Part shown: positions 21,234 to 29,659 of the stretch, piece after piece
Numbering within the stretch: position 1 is the stretch's first letter
How the letters are laid out: each line of letters starts with the position of its first letter
DNA from: Moritella sp. 5
GTDB lineage: Bacteria; Pseudomonadota; Gammaproteobacteria; Enterobacterales; Moritellaceae
DNA: 64,000 nucleotides
Reading direction: 5' to 3'
Assembly (NCBI RefSeq): GCF_018219455.1
Contig: NZ_CP056122.1
Coordinates: 1,240,001-1,304,000, forward strand
Notes under the pieces: generated by a model
The model's input: only the letters and a program-made list of their open reading frames with translations
What the model was told of the DNA's origin: nothing
Databases searched by the model: none
Position numbers and translations under genes: made by a program

Positions 21234-21256
21234 AGCCAGCGAAAGCTGGCTTTTTA
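21234..21256 (+). terminator. Rho-independent terminator after the OmpA-family gene
   Basis: AGCCAGC (21234-21240), a GAAA tetraloop (21241-21244), GCTGGCT (21245-21251), then a run of T residues. It lies 60 bases past the stop codon. Confidence 0.9.
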
Positions 21257-21399
21257 ATATCGTATTATCAATTAATTCTAGTGTTTTTTATGTTTAAAAC
21301 ACTGTAACCATAACATTTTAATGATAATTTCTGCTGTAAAATACTCACTGATCTATTCTTAATAAGAACTATGTTTCAAATGGATTTGGGGGGTGTAAG

Positions 21400-23049
21400 G
21401 TGATAAATAAAAAAAGATTTTTAATCATTGATGACTCTATCACTATTATCTCTTTAATGCGTTGGATGCTCAATAGTGCTGGTGTTTCGAATGACTTTAT
21501 TGATAGTACTACGGACAGTTTAAAAGCTATTCGTTTGTTATCTCAACATCAGTATGATGTAGTTCTCTGTGATTACAATATGAATCATCATATCGATGGC
21601 GCGCTTATTTTCGATGAGGTTAAACAGCGAAAATTAATTTCATCCAATACAGTGTTTATTTGTATTACTGGTGATAGTTCACTTTCTGTCGTTACACATT
21701 TTATTGAATTAGAACCCGATGATTATTTGCTTAAGCCTTTATGCTCACAAGAGTTTATTCATCGTATTGAAAGCGTATTAGTACGTAAAGCCGTGATAGC
21801 CCCGTTATTATCGGCCATGGATAATCAAGATTATCAATTAGCGCTGGAGTTATGTGATAACTATCGCACCAATAACATACAATATGTTAATTATATAGAT
21901 CGTATCTATGGTGATTGTTTATTACGTTTAAAACGGCATGATGAAGCCTTAGCATTTTATCAAAAGTCCTGTGAAGAAACGGACGCTATCTGGTCTGAAA
22001 TCGGTTTAGGTCAAACTTACCAATCGCTAGGTGATTTGGATAAAGCTGAGAATGTGTTCAAGGCAATATTAACCAAGCATCCCTGTCAACCTGTTGCCCG
22101 TCAAAGCCTTGCTAATTGCATGATGGTTAGGGATAAATTACCGGATGCCATTCGTGAATTTAATATTGCGCATAAAGTGAATCCTGCCAATCCACATCGT
22201 GAGCTGATACTTGCTAATTTGTATACGGCACTGCAGCAACATGATAAAGCGGCAGCTGGTTTTCAACGCTTCATAACTAAGGTTAAAGGTACTAGTCGTT
22301 ATAGCTACGGCGTTGCGATGAATACTTATGTGTCACTTTTACTCGCAAGTTTATATACTGAATCGACCCAAGAACACGATGAATTATTGAGTCAAGCACA
22401 GCATAAAATCCATGAGTATAGTGCGAAATCTGAAGGTGACAGTATCGCTGAGTTTAATTTGTTAATTGGGCTTGGTATCTTTGCTTATATCAATGGGGAT
22501 ATTAAAAACGCTTTGATTGTGGTACATAAATTAAGTGTTGCTGATAAACCTACTGTGGATTTTTATACTGAATTGAACATTACAAGGTTATATGGCTTGT
22601 GTGGTATTCCGGACTTGTATGATGCCTCGATGTTACGTGCGCAAGCATTGTGTAAAAACACCAATGAAGATGTATTAATGTTAAGTCAAATTAAGATGCT
22701 CGATGGTGCCAAACACGAAATCCAGCAACGTCTACAAGAAGGTAAAATACTGACCGAAAAAGCACAAGCACAACGTCAAAAAAATGCGGCTAATCAAGCG
22801 ATAAGCTATGCTTATAAAGCTTTTCACCGCGTCCCGTTTAATTATAAAAATTGTCGTTTGATTATTGAATTAACGGCATTGGCAACACCCTCAGAATCTC
22901 AATCAGAAACCAGTATTCATGAACGTGAAAGTATTCTTAAATCTTGCGACTGGATCTACGAAAATGATAACCGCCCCACAGCAGAAGAAAAACGTCGTAC
23001 ACATGAACTGTTTCATTTAGCCATCGATAAGCTAAGCCTTAACGTGTAA
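21400..23049 (+). CDS. Response regulator with TPR repeats, VieB-like
   Basis: A 549-residue cytosolic signalling protein without a DNA-binding domain. The N-terminal receiver domain (about 5-125) shows the acidic pair D11-D12, phospho-acceptor D58 in VVLCDYNM, the Thr of FICITGDS and the Lys of DYLLKPL. The rest is mostly TPR-like helical repeats (YGDCLLRLKRHDEALAFYQKS, GLGQTYQSLGDLDKAENVF). This architecture resembles V. cholerae VieB, which works through protein contacts. The start is GTG 21400 with TAAGG just before it. No sensor kinase is adjacent, so its input is unknown. Confidence 0.8.
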   Translation: MINKKRFLIIDDSITIISLMRWMLNSAGVSNDFIDSTTDSLKAIRLLSQHQYDVVLCDYNMNHHIDGALIFDEVKQRKLISSNTVFICITGDSSLSVVTHFIELEPDDYLLKPLCSQEFIHRIESVLVRKAVIAPLLSAMDNQDYQLALELCDNYRTNNIQYVNYIDRIYGDCLLRLKRHDEALAFYQKSCEETDAIWSEIGLGQTYQSLGDLDKAENVFKAILTKHPCQPVARQSLANCMMVRDKLPDAIREFNIAHKVNPANPHRELILANLYTALQQHDKAAAGFQRFITKVKGTSRYSYGVAMNTYVSLLLASLYTESTQEHDELLSQAQHKIHEYSAKSEGDSIAEFNLLIGLGIFAYINGDIKNALIVVHKLSVADKPTVDFYTELNITRLYGLCGIPDLYDASMLRAQALCKNTNEDVLMLSQIKMLDGAKHEIQQRLQEGKILTEKAQAQRQKNAANQAISYAYKAFHRVPFNYKNCRLIIELTALATPSESQSETSIHERESILKSCDWIYENDNRPTAEEKRRTHELFHLAIDKLSLNV

Positions 23050-23147
23050 CGTTATCGATAATGTCGGGAGGATTTACGTTAATGTACTTAAATAATGGGT
23101 TAATTCATCAAGCAGCATTATCTACAACATTAAGGGGTTGTCATCCT

Positions 23148-23600
23148 TTAACTTGCTCGTATGTAGTTATTATGCATTTCGATGATTTTGCCGCCAGTTG
23201 GCGCCGCTATTATATCGGCTAGAGTGTATTTGTTCATCTCGCAATAGAACGCGTTGAGTCCGAGGCCTAGTATATTTTTCAGTTGACAACCGTTGCGCAG
23301 GGCACAGACATTAGCTTCGCAATCGATTAGCATTGTGCAGTTCTCTAGTTCGCGAAGGGCTTCTCCGATGCTGAGATCGGCTGGTTTAATTGACAATCTC
23401 AGACCGCCGTGAGGGCCTCGTAGGGTTTCGACCCAACCAAGATGGCTGAGCTTGTTTGCCACTTTGATAAGGTGATTGCGTGGTACATTGAACTGCTCGG
23501 CAATTTCAATTATTTTTATAGGTTTCTTCCTGTCCCCTTTAGCTAAATACATTAGGATTCTAAGACCAAAGTCTGTGAAATTTGTTAGCTGCATGCTCAT
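23148..23600 (-). CDS. nsrR: Nitric-oxide-sensing Rrf2-family repressor NsrR
   Basis: Iron-sulfur repressor that loses DNA binding when NO attacks its cluster. The 150 residues begin MSMQLTNFTDFGLRILMYLA, a winged helix with RNHLIKVANKLSHLGWVETL and the wing RGPHGGLRL. Cluster cysteines C94, C99 and C105 have exactly the spacing of E. coli NsrR (C91, C96, C102). An additional C88 is present. It is divergent from the alternative oxidase gene, and NsrR-type operators lie ahead of both genes, which argues for autoregulation and control of the oxidase. Confidence 0.92.
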   Translation of the reverse strand: MSMQLTNFTDFGLRILMYLAKGDRKKPIKIIEIAEQFNVPRNHLIKVANKLSHLGWVETLRGPHGGLRLSIKPADLSIGEALRELENCTMLIDCEANVCALRNGCQLKNILGLGLNAFYCEMNKYTLADIIAAPTGGKIIEMHNNYIRAS

Positions 23601-23639
23601 ACCAGTTTATTTATTTATTATGACCCTATAATGATAATA

Positions 23640-23662
23640 AAGATGTATTCATAATACAATAT
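23640..23662. promoter_or_regulatory. NsrR-type operator near the nsrR promoter
   Basis: The 23-bp dyad starts AAGATGTATT and continues ATAATACAATAT. The left arm matches the NsrR consensus (AAGATGYATTT, one base, inverted copy) well and the right arm poorly. It is 40 bases upstream of nsrR and probably mediates autorepression. Confidence 0.5.
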
Positions 23663-23821
23663 TTCATCTCTATAGTAAGTGATGTAGCTTCTTTCTCTAC
23701 TCCTTTTTCATACTAAATTAGTGGCCTATTACTTAGCTGTTCCCCTTCTGTAGTTTAAGCGATTCCTAAAATAAACATGCTTGTATTTTATTTATAAAAT
23801 AGAGTTGAACATCACAAATAA

Positions 23822-23844
23822 AAGGTGTATTTTAAATGCAACAA
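23822..23844. promoter_or_regulatory. NsrR-type operator 1 upstream of the alternative oxidase gene
   Basis: Left arm AAGGTGTATTT, central T, right arm AAATGCAACAA. It agrees with the NsrR consensus at most arm positions. It lies 25 bp, a little over two helical turns, ahead of a second copy. Confidence 0.7.
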
Positions 23845-23846
23845 TA

Positions 23847-23869
23847 AAGGTGCATTTAAAATGCATAAA
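23847..23869. promoter_or_regulatory. NsrR-type operator 2 upstream of the alternative oxidase gene
   Basis: Left arm AAGGTGCATTT, central A, right arm AAATGCATAAA. The inner GTGCATTT-A-AAATGCAT is nearly a perfect dyad and the best match to the NsrR consensus in the window. It ends 23 bases before the oxidase ATG, well placed to block transcription. Confidence 0.78.
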
Positions 23870-23892
23870 TAAAATTAAAGAGAGTTCTAGCC

Positions 23893-24528
23893 ATGTCTGA
23901 TTTTGAAATAAAGCATAAAACTGCCTCCAAATTCTATGAGCATATTGCGTATAAAATTACGCAGGTCCTTAAGTTTCTTTTAAATATTTTTTATGGAAAA
24001 AAATACGCAAAACGAGCTGTAATTTTGGAAACTATTGCAGCTGTTCCCGGTATGGTCGCTGGTATGTTTAATCATCTAAAAGCTTTACGCCGGATGAAAG
24101 ATGATGAGGGGTGGATCCAGGAACTACTAAATGAAGCTGAGAATGAGAGAATGCACCTAATGATATTTATTGATATTGCCAAACCAAGCTGGATTGAGCG
24201 AGCATTAGTGTTAATTGGCCAAGCTGTATTTATTGTGGTGTATAGCTTGATTTATGTGTTGTCTTCTAAGGTCGCGCATCGAGTTGTGGGTTATTTCGAA
24301 GAAGAAGCATGTAAAAGTTACACCGAATACCTTAATAAAATTGATGCTGGTGAAGTCGAAAACGTAGCTGCACCACAAATTGGCATTAACTATTATCAAT
24401 TACCTTCAGATGCCATGCTACGAGATGTTATTGTGAAAATACGCAATGATGAAGCTAAGCATCGTGATCGTAATCATTTATTTGCTGATTCGTATGAAAA
24501 TAATGATTTACCAGCGCACCAGCAATGA
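23893..24528 (+). CDS. aox: Alternative oxidase (cyanide- and NO-insensitive ubiquinol oxidase)
   Basis: Di-iron ubiquinol oxidase, peripheral on the inner membrane, which reduces oxygen to water without pumping protons and resists nitric oxide. All diagnostic motifs are present in 211 residues: LETIAAVPGMV (E46), NEAENERMHL (E85 and H88), YFEEEA (about E137) and RNDEAKHRD (E187 and H190). The hydrophobic stretch about 103-125 is the membrane-association region. Bacterial AOX genes are uncommon. The pairing with nsrR resembles that known in Vibrio fischeri, where NO induces aox through NsrR. Tandem NsrR-type operators precede the gene. Confidence 0.94.
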   Translation: MSDFEIKHKTASKFYEHIAYKITQVLKFLLNIFYGKKYAKRAVILETIAAVPGMVAGMFNHLKALRRMKDDEGWIQELLNEAENERMHLMIFIDIAKPSWIERALVLIGQAVFIVVYSLIYVLSSKVAHRVVGYFEEEACKSYTEYLNKIDAGEVENVAAPQIGINYYQLPSDAMLRDVIVKIRNDEAKHRDRNHLFADSYENNDLPAHQQ

Positions 24529-24738
24529 TCTTTCTGAGTAAAACGTGAAAAATAGTGAAGGGTAATTAAGCGAATAGACTTTGCGTTACTTTCCTTCGTG
24601 ATAATCGGTCGTCAGTAATATGGCGACCTATCCAAAAATAGACAGTAAATGTATTCTATCGATCACAACATTCAGGTAAATCACGCCAAGAAAAGTAGCC
24701 TTTAAACTTTTTACATTAGACTTCAGTATATTTATACA

Positions 24739-25272
24739 TCATCTTGGTTTTGGGTAATTAACACTCACGTACTCTGGTTCTTCGATGCCAGCTTCTTGAT
24801 TAAGTACACGGGTCAGAGCAAAGTAATAATTAGCTAAAGCATTGGCAAATCGAGGCAGGGTATCTGGAATTTTCTTGCCTGTTTTGTCTACTAAGACTAG
24901 CTGGCGAACCACCTTTTTACTTAAGCTTCGGCATTGGTGCAATTGGATCACAGGGCCTGTGCCTCTTGGTAATACGAAGCGTTTGGCATCATCAGTGACT
25001 TGGGCTTTAAAGTGATAAAGATCGGTTAAAAGCGCTTGTATGTCTTCTTCAAATATCCCACATTTACCTCGTATAGAGCCATTTAGATTGAAAATTTTGG
25101 GCTGTAAGCGTTCCTGTGATTCGCGTACTTCTGTGTTGGTGACTTGCGATAATGCTAATCCGGTATAAGTGCATAACTCATCGGTTAAGATCTCAAAGTC
25201 ACATAACGGACTGTCTTCAAAAATGAATGGGTAGCAAAGTTCACCTACATTGCCAGATGCTTTTAATGTCAT
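24739..25272 (-). CDS. Cobalamin adenosyltransferase-like protein
   Basis: A 177-residue soluble protein whose second half, KRFVLPRGTGPVIQLHQCRS followed by LSKKVVRQLVLVD and LPRFANALANYYFALTRVLN, follows the PduO-type ATP:cob(I)alamin adenosyltransferase pattern (FxLPGG, then Arg-rich helix, then YLNRLSDxLFxxAR). The key RTxxRRAER segment is altered here to RSLSKKVVRQ, so activity is uncertain. It is divergent from a cobalamin riboswitch and a btuFCD-like importer, which supports a B12 role such as making adenosylcobalamin from imported corrinoid. Confidence 0.68.
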   Translation of the reverse strand: MTLKASGNVGELCYPFIFEDSPLCDFEILTDELCTYTGLALSQVTNTEVRESQERLQPKIFNLNGSIRGKCGIFEEDIQALLTDLYHFKAQVTDDAKRFVLPRGTGPVIQLHQCRSLSKKVVRQLVLVDKTGKKIPDTLPRFANALANYYFALTRVLNQEAGIEEPEYVSVNYPKPR

Positions 25273-25334
25273 GCCGTTATCGCTTAATCAAAATTTAGAA
25301 TACGCTACCATATCATGTAATAGCCAAGTACAAT

Positions 25335-25446
25335 ACGCGCCATCTTCGGAATACGGTGAAAATCCGTAACGGGCGCGCCACTGTGTTGTGTCACTAGCAT
25401 TATAGACGTGCAAGTACACAGAGTCAGATACGAAGAGCACGATTTA
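25335..25446 (+). promoter_or_regulatory. Cobalamin riboswitch
   Basis: The leader of the btuF-like gene holds the cobalamin aptamer core: GGAATACGGTGAAAATCCGT, then AACGGGCGCGCCACTGT (about 25349-25385), and the B12-box AGTCAGATACGAAGAGC (25422-25438). TCTTCG (about 25344-25349) can pair with CGAAGA (25431-25436) to close the structure. The ribosome site AGGAG lies about 45 bases beyond it. Binding of adenosylcobalamin is expected to lower translation or transcription of the importer. The string CGATTTACA occurs twice, just after the aptamer and just before the real ribosome site. Confidence 0.88.
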
Positions 25447-25492
25447 CATGAGGTGAACCGTTTAAATTTGTACGCGATTTACAGGAGTTACC

Positions 25493-26407
25493 ATGCCTTG
25501 GCCTCGATTCAAGCCTATTTTTTATATGTTCGTTTTGCTCGTTACCTTTCCTTCTTTAGCTGATACTACCTATCCATTAACAGTGATGGATGGATTGGGT
25601 AATCCCATTGTCATCGAGAAACCACCACAACGGATTTCATCAAAAACATTATTTACCGACGCGGTGTTATTAGACCTAATTGATGAATCGGCATTGTCGA
25701 GCTTGACCGATCTGGCGAACAACCCAAACTACTCGTTAATCATCGACCGTTTACCTAAGAATGTGCCGTTAATGGGATTGAATATTGAAATGATTATCGC
25801 TAATCGTCCCGATATTGTATTCGCTGCTAATTGGAGTGATGCGTCTAAGCTCAGTATGTTAGAAAGAGCAGGAATTACTGTTTTCCGTCTACAAGCACCT
25901 AAAAATATCCAAGAGATTGAGAAAGAAATTTTACGGGTTGGGCAGATAGTTAATCGTAATAAAGCCGCGAAGCAGATTGTTGCCACTATGCGTTTACGCT
26001 TAAAAGCAGACATTATCCCTGTAGAGCATAAACTCACTGGTATGGATTACAACCCATGGGGAACGTCCAGTGGCCAAAACTCTTCATGGAATGGTTTGTT
26101 AGAACAAGCGCATGTGGAGAATATTATTAAAAATTACGCGACGGATAAATATGGCCAAGTTCCTGTTTCTAAAGAAATGATTATCTTGCTAAACCCAGAT
26201 GTATTGTTTATACCTGAATGGGTATATGGCAATGAAAATACCGCAGAGCAATTTAAACAACAGGTGTTATCTGATCCTTCATTACAATCCGTGAATGCGA
26301 TTAAATATAATCGTGTTTATCAAGTGCCGCATGCGTTGCGAGGTGTATACAGTCAGTACTTTGTGGATGCGATCCGTTTTATTAATCATTCCGTATATAA
26401 GAAGTAA
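25493..26407 (+). CDS. btuF: Periplasmic cobalamin-binding protein, BtuF-like
   Basis: Solute-binding protein of a vitamin B12 ABC importer. A signal peptide (FYMFVLLVTFPSLA) is followed by a class III (helical-backbone) binding fold: PLTVMDGLGNPIVIEKPPQR, NRPDIVFAANW, and a C-terminal lobe with MIILLNPDVLFIPEW and VYQVPHALRGVYSQYF. The 304 residues are slightly longer than E. coli BtuF (266). The upstream cobalamin riboswitch and the BtuC and BtuD neighbours favour corrinoid over siderophore as ligand, although the sequence alone would also fit an iron-chelate carrier. Confidence 0.82.
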   Translation: MPWPRFKPIFYMFVLLVTFPSLADTTYPLTVMDGLGNPIVIEKPPQRISSKTLFTDAVLLDLIDESALSSLTDLANNPNYSLIIDRLPKNVPLMGLNIEMIIANRPDIVFAANWSDASKLSMLERAGITVFRLQAPKNIQEIEKEILRVGQIVNRNKAAKQIVATMRLRLKADIIPVEHKLTGMDYNPWGTSSGQNSSWNGLLEQAHVENIIKNYATDKYGQVPVSKEMIILLNPDVLFIPEWVYGNENTAEQFKQQVLSDPSLQSVNAIKYNRVYQVPHALRGVYSQYFVDAIRFINHSVYKK

Positions 26408-26409
26408 CC

Positions 26410-27450
26410 ATGCCATTTTATCGACTTACGTCAGTGCAAATACTGTTTTCTGTGTTGTTATTCTGTGGCTTGTTTTTGTTGTATATCAGCTTCGGCGCTA
26501 TTCATATTCCTATTGTCGATATTTTGGCGTTGTTTAAAGCGTATCTTGTGGGTGGCAGTGAACTCGCGCTGAAAGAACAACCTTTAGCCTCTGCTGTGGT
26601 TATACATATCCGTCTACCACGTGCTTGCGCAGCTATTTTAGCGGGTGGCGCGTTGGCGCTGGCTGGGGCGTGTACACAAGGCCTATTCAAAAATCCATTA
26701 GCCAGTCCAGATGTATTGGGAGTTAGTGCCGGTAGTAGTTTTGGTGCTGTGGTGGCTATTGTGACGGGCTATTCATTTATGGGGCCTATATGGTTACCTA
26801 TTTTTACGACTGTGGGCGCATTGGCAGCAGCAGCAGTAATTTATACGTTAGCATCGCGTCATGCTTCAACACAGATCTTGTTTTTGATTTTAACCGGTTT
26901 GGCATTATCAAGTTTATTGGGCGGTGCCAGAATGGGGTTACTTCTTATGGCGCAACAATATGAAATGAGCCAATTTGTATTTTGGGCGATGGGGGGGTTA
27001 GATGGTAGTTCTTGGTCGCAGTTAATTTGGCCCGCGCCGATTATCGTGATTGTATCGATTTTGTTGTTAAGGGAAAGTCGGGCATTAAATCTACTCGCAT
27101 TAGGCGAAGAAAGCGCCCATGGTATGGGATTAAACATTAAGCAGACACGCTTTAAATTATTGATGTTTGCCACCTTATTAACGGCTATGTCGATTGCCGT
27201 CGCTGGACCTATTGGTTTTATTGGTTTGATGGTGCCACATTTAGTACGTTTGATTGTCGGGCCTAGGCATGAAACATTATTACCTTTCTCTGCGGTGTTC
27301 GGTGTTATTTTTTTGCTCGTTTGCGATCTTATTGGGCGGTGGATCATTGCCCCTAACGAATTGAAAGTCGGGATCATTACTTCTTTTATTGGTGGTTGTT
27401 ATTTCATTGGTTTAATCATTCGCTTTCAGCGTAAAGGAAGTTTTGTATGA
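26410..27450 (+). CDS. btuC: Cobalamin ABC transporter permease, BtuC-like
   Basis: FecCD-family inner-membrane permease with about ten helices. Family motifs are present: RLPRACAAILAGGALALAGA, GLFKNPLASPDVLGVSAGSS and VAGPIGFIGLMVPHLVR, with the coupling-loop segment LALGEESAHGMGLNIKQTR before the last. The 346 residues are normal. It begins 2 bases after the btuF stop and overlaps btuD by 4 bases, so the three genes are translationally coupled under the riboswitch. Substrate assignment rests on that context. Confidence 0.85.
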   Translation: MPFYRLTSVQILFSVLLFCGLFLLYISFGAIHIPIVDILALFKAYLVGGSELALKEQPLASAVVIHIRLPRACAAILAGGALALAGACTQGLFKNPLASPDVLGVSAGSSFGAVVAIVTGYSFMGPIWLPIFTTVGALAAAAVIYTLASRHASTQILFLILTGLALSSLLGGARMGLLLMAQQYEMSQFVFWAMGGLDGSSWSQLIWPAPIIVIVSILLLRESRALNLLALGEESAHGMGLNIKQTRFKLLMFATLLTAMSIAVAGPIGFIGLMVPHLVRLIVGPRHETLLPFSAVFGVIFLLVCDLIGRWIIAPNELKVGIITSFIGGCYFIGLIIRFQRKGSFV

Positions 27451-28229
27451 GCGTGGCATTATTGACAGTTTCGCAACTGAGTTATAAGGCGGGATCAAAA
27501 CATTTATTAACTGATATTTCATTGTCTATACAACCGGGAGAGCTGGTGGGGATTATCGGTCCCAATGGCGCAGGTAAAAGTACCTTGATGAAATGTTTAA
27601 GTGGCTTCCAAGGTTATAGCAGTGGTGAGGTGTTAATAAAAGGCCAGTCATTAACCACGTTATCTGATATAGACCGCGCACGTGATTTAAGTTATTTGCC
27701 ACAATACAGTGATGCCGCATTTCCTTTTAGTGTGATGGAAACAGTGGGATTTGGCTTTCATGTCAAGCAACAAACACAAGTCATCTCTGCTAACACAATT
27801 ACTGAGCAAACTATTGACGCGTTAACCTTAGTTGGCATTTCGCATTTAAAAGACCGTACTATCACGGCATTATCTGGGGGAGAAAAACAGTTAGTACACT
27901 TCTCGCGTTTATTAGTGCAAGGCGCGCCATTAATGTTACTTGATGAACCAACCGCCAGTCTAGATATTGGTCATGAATCACAGCTAATGAATGTGCTGTA
28001 TCAAGCATGTCAGCAAGGTAAATCGGCATTGGTTGCGATCCATAACTTAAATACCGCGGCAGAGTTTTGTGACCGCCTCATTTTAGTGGACCAAGGACAG
28101 ATAATTGCGGAAGGGAAACCGAATGATGTTTTGACAAAAGATAACATCCATCGTTTGTATCACGATCTCGTTATGGTATCTCAGCATACCGAAACAGGGA
28201 ACACCATCGTCTCACCGTATAAAAAGTAA
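27447..28229 (+). CDS. btuD: Cobalamin ABC transporter ATPase, BtuD-like
   Basis: ATP-hydrolysing subunit of the importer, 260 residues. Walker A GPNGAGKST, Q-loop LPQYSDAAFPFSV, signature LSGGEKQLVHFSR, Walker B LMLLDEPTASLD and the switch His in AIHNLN are all intact. The ATG overlaps the btuC stop (ATGA). No btuB outer-membrane receptor is present in the window. The FepC/FhuC-type ATPases look similar, so the B12 role comes from the riboswitch. Confidence 0.85.
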   Translation: MSVALLTVSQLSYKAGSKHLLTDISLSIQPGELVGIIGPNGAGKSTLMKCLSGFQGYSSGEVLIKGQSLTTLSDIDRARDLSYLPQYSDAAFPFSVMETVGFGFHVKQQTQVISANTITEQTIDALTLVGISHLKDRTITALSGGEKQLVHFSRLLVQGAPLMLLDEPTASLDIGHESQLMNVLYQACQQGKSALVAIHNLNTAAEFCDRLILVDQGQIIAEGKPNDVLTKDNIHRLYHDLVMVSQHTETGNTIVSPYKK

Positions 28230-28332
28230 TGTGATCTTAGAGTCAAATTGATAAGAATATTTGATTTTATTGCTTTGAATATGTGAGGCAAGGCTTTTAT
28301 TCTTGTTTGTTTTATATATAATAACTGAAAAT

Positions 28333-28409
28333 GTCCTTGTAGCTCAGCTGGATAGAGCAAGCGCCTCCTAAGCGCTAGGTCGGAAGTTCGAATCTTCTCT
28401 GGGACACCA
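28333..28409 (+). tRNA. tRNA-Arg (anticodon CCT)
   Basis: A 77-nt cloverleaf with encoded CCA. The D arm is around AGCTCAGCTGGATAGAGC. The anticodon stem AGCGC/GCGCT holds the loop CTCCTAA, anticodon CCT. The T arm is GGAAG-TTCGAAT-CTTCT. The acceptor stem GTCCTTG/CTGGGAC has a wobble and one T-T mismatch. It reads the rare AGG arginine codon. Confidence 0.93.
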
Positions 28410-28440
28410 ATTTCAAACGAATAGCACTTATGCATATAGC

Positions 28441-28468
28441 ACCCATACGCAAAAATGCACGTATGGGT
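28441..28468. repeat. Inverted repeat between tRNA-Arg and the nitroreductase gene
   Basis: ACCCATACG (28441-28449) pairs perfectly with CGTATGGGT (28460-28468), with further GC/GC pairing inside. Neither strand has a T-run next to it. It may end the tRNA transcript or the convergent nitroreductase transcript. Confidence 0.5.
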
Positions 28469-28513
28469 CGCTTCAGTTCTTAATCGTCATTATCAGCGGT
28501 GACAACTTAATTA

Positions 28514-29170
28514 TTATATTTTAACGATCACATCTTCCATCGCTAAACGTGATTTTGGTGGGGCAATATTGTAATCATTTTCAGCATCTCGATAACCAAT
28601 CGCCAGTGCCACATCACTAACGTAACCATCTAGTTCTACAGCAAACTCTTTACTGATTAATTCGCTATCAATTCCTTCCATTGGCGTTGAATCAATATTC
28701 AGGCGTGCTAGCGTATGCATTGTATTACCTAACGCAAGATAGGTTTGTGCTTTAGTCCATGCTGCTGTGTCGCCACTTTCATCTGTATTTAGCTCAACAA
28801 AAGCAAATGCGCCAAATGCACTTTCTTTGTCTTCTGGTTTAGTGCGTTTATCTGCAATGCCTTTATCGATCACGGCTTCATAGTTTGCACGGGTATACGC
28901 TGGGTTATGGGCAAAAACTATAATGTGCGATGCACTAAAAACATGTGGTTGGTTAAACTGAAATTTATTGGCAAAGGTATTATGCATGCGTTGTTTTGCT
29001 TCATCGCTTTCTATCACAATAAACTTCCAAGGTTGAGAGTTAATTGATGATGCAGATAAACGCATTGCTTCCATAATCACGGCGAGTTGGTCTTGCGATA
29101 TTTTTTTTGATGAATCAAATTTTTTGGTTGTGTAACGATTGCTAAGATCTTTGATAATTTGGTGAGTCAT
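28514..29170 (-). CDS. NAD(P)H nitroreductase, NfsB-like
   Basis: FMN-dependent oxygen-insensitive nitroreductase or dihydropteridine reductase type. The 218 residues equal the E. coli NfsB length (217). Family features are RYTTKKFDSSKKIS, LSASSINSQPWKFIVIES (FMN contact region), ALGNTMHTLARLNIDSTPMEGID and VSDVALAIGYRDAENDYN. It lies 82 bases downstream of the monooxygenase-like gene on the same strand and probably shares its transcript, with the divergent LysR regulator in control. The true substrate may be a quinone, flavin or nitro compound. Confidence 0.88.
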   Translation of the reverse strand: MTHQIIKDLSNRYTTKKFDSSKKISQDQLAVIMEAMRLSASSINSQPWKFIVIESDEAKQRMHNTFANKFQFNQPHVFSASHIIVFAHNPAYTRANYEAVIDKGIADKRTKPEDKESAFGAFAFVELNTDESGDTAAWTKAQTYLALGNTMHTLARLNIDSTPMEGIDSELISKEFAVELDGYVSDVALAIGYRDAENDYNIAPPKSRLAMEDVIVKI

Positions 29171-29252
29171 GGATAAACCTTATTGATAAATGGGCACTGT
29201 TGATTTGTACTTACTAATAGCGTAAGTCTGAACATTGATGAATGTATGTTGC

Positions 29253-29546
29253 TTATGCGATTTTCGTTATTTCATTTAATGTGAAACTTGCGACAGCCCC
29301 TTCGGTTGTTTGCACATACATTTTTAAATGTGGGCTATTGAGGTGTTTTTGCAATAATTCATGACTCGCCCAATTCTCAACGAAAGTAAATAGCGCTGGG
29401 TTGTTATTGTCTTGATGCAAGTCGTATTGGATGCAGCCTTCTTCAAGTCGTGTCGGTTCAATCAACTTTAATAATTCTGTTTTTACTAACTCAATTTGAT
29501 CTGCTTTAGCTTCGATGTTTGCAATAATTGTTAGTGGGGTTGGCAT
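29253..29546 (-). CDS. Antibiotic-biosynthesis-monooxygenase-domain (YgiN-type) protein
   Basis: A 97-residue dimeric ferredoxin-like-fold protein. The pattern LTIIANIEAKADQIELVKTE, RLEEGCIQYDLHQ, FTFVENWASHELLQKHLNS is characteristic of the ABM family, which includes quinol monooxygenases such as YgiN. Its pairing with a nitroreductase and divergent LysR regulator suggests a quinone or electrophile response, which is inference. Confidence 0.85.
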   Translation of the reverse strand: MPTPLTIIANIEAKADQIELVKTELLKLIEPTRLEEGCIQYDLHQDNNNPALFTFVENWASHELLQKHLNSPHLKMYVQTTEGAVASFTLNEITKIA

Positions 29547-29659
29547 ATTATCGTTCCCTTTTATTGACGATACACATTAGTGAATGGGGACATTATCCTT
29601 GATTATTGCTATTCTAAAAACATGGTAATTAAACTAACAGTTTCAAAAGCTATTTGATA

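Noticed and set aside
28181-28435. Minus-strand 84-aa frame antisense to the tRNA gene
   Set aside because: Its core (PEKIRTSDLALRRRLLYPAE) is the well-known false protein produced by translating the complement of a tRNA. The locus is tRNA-Arg.
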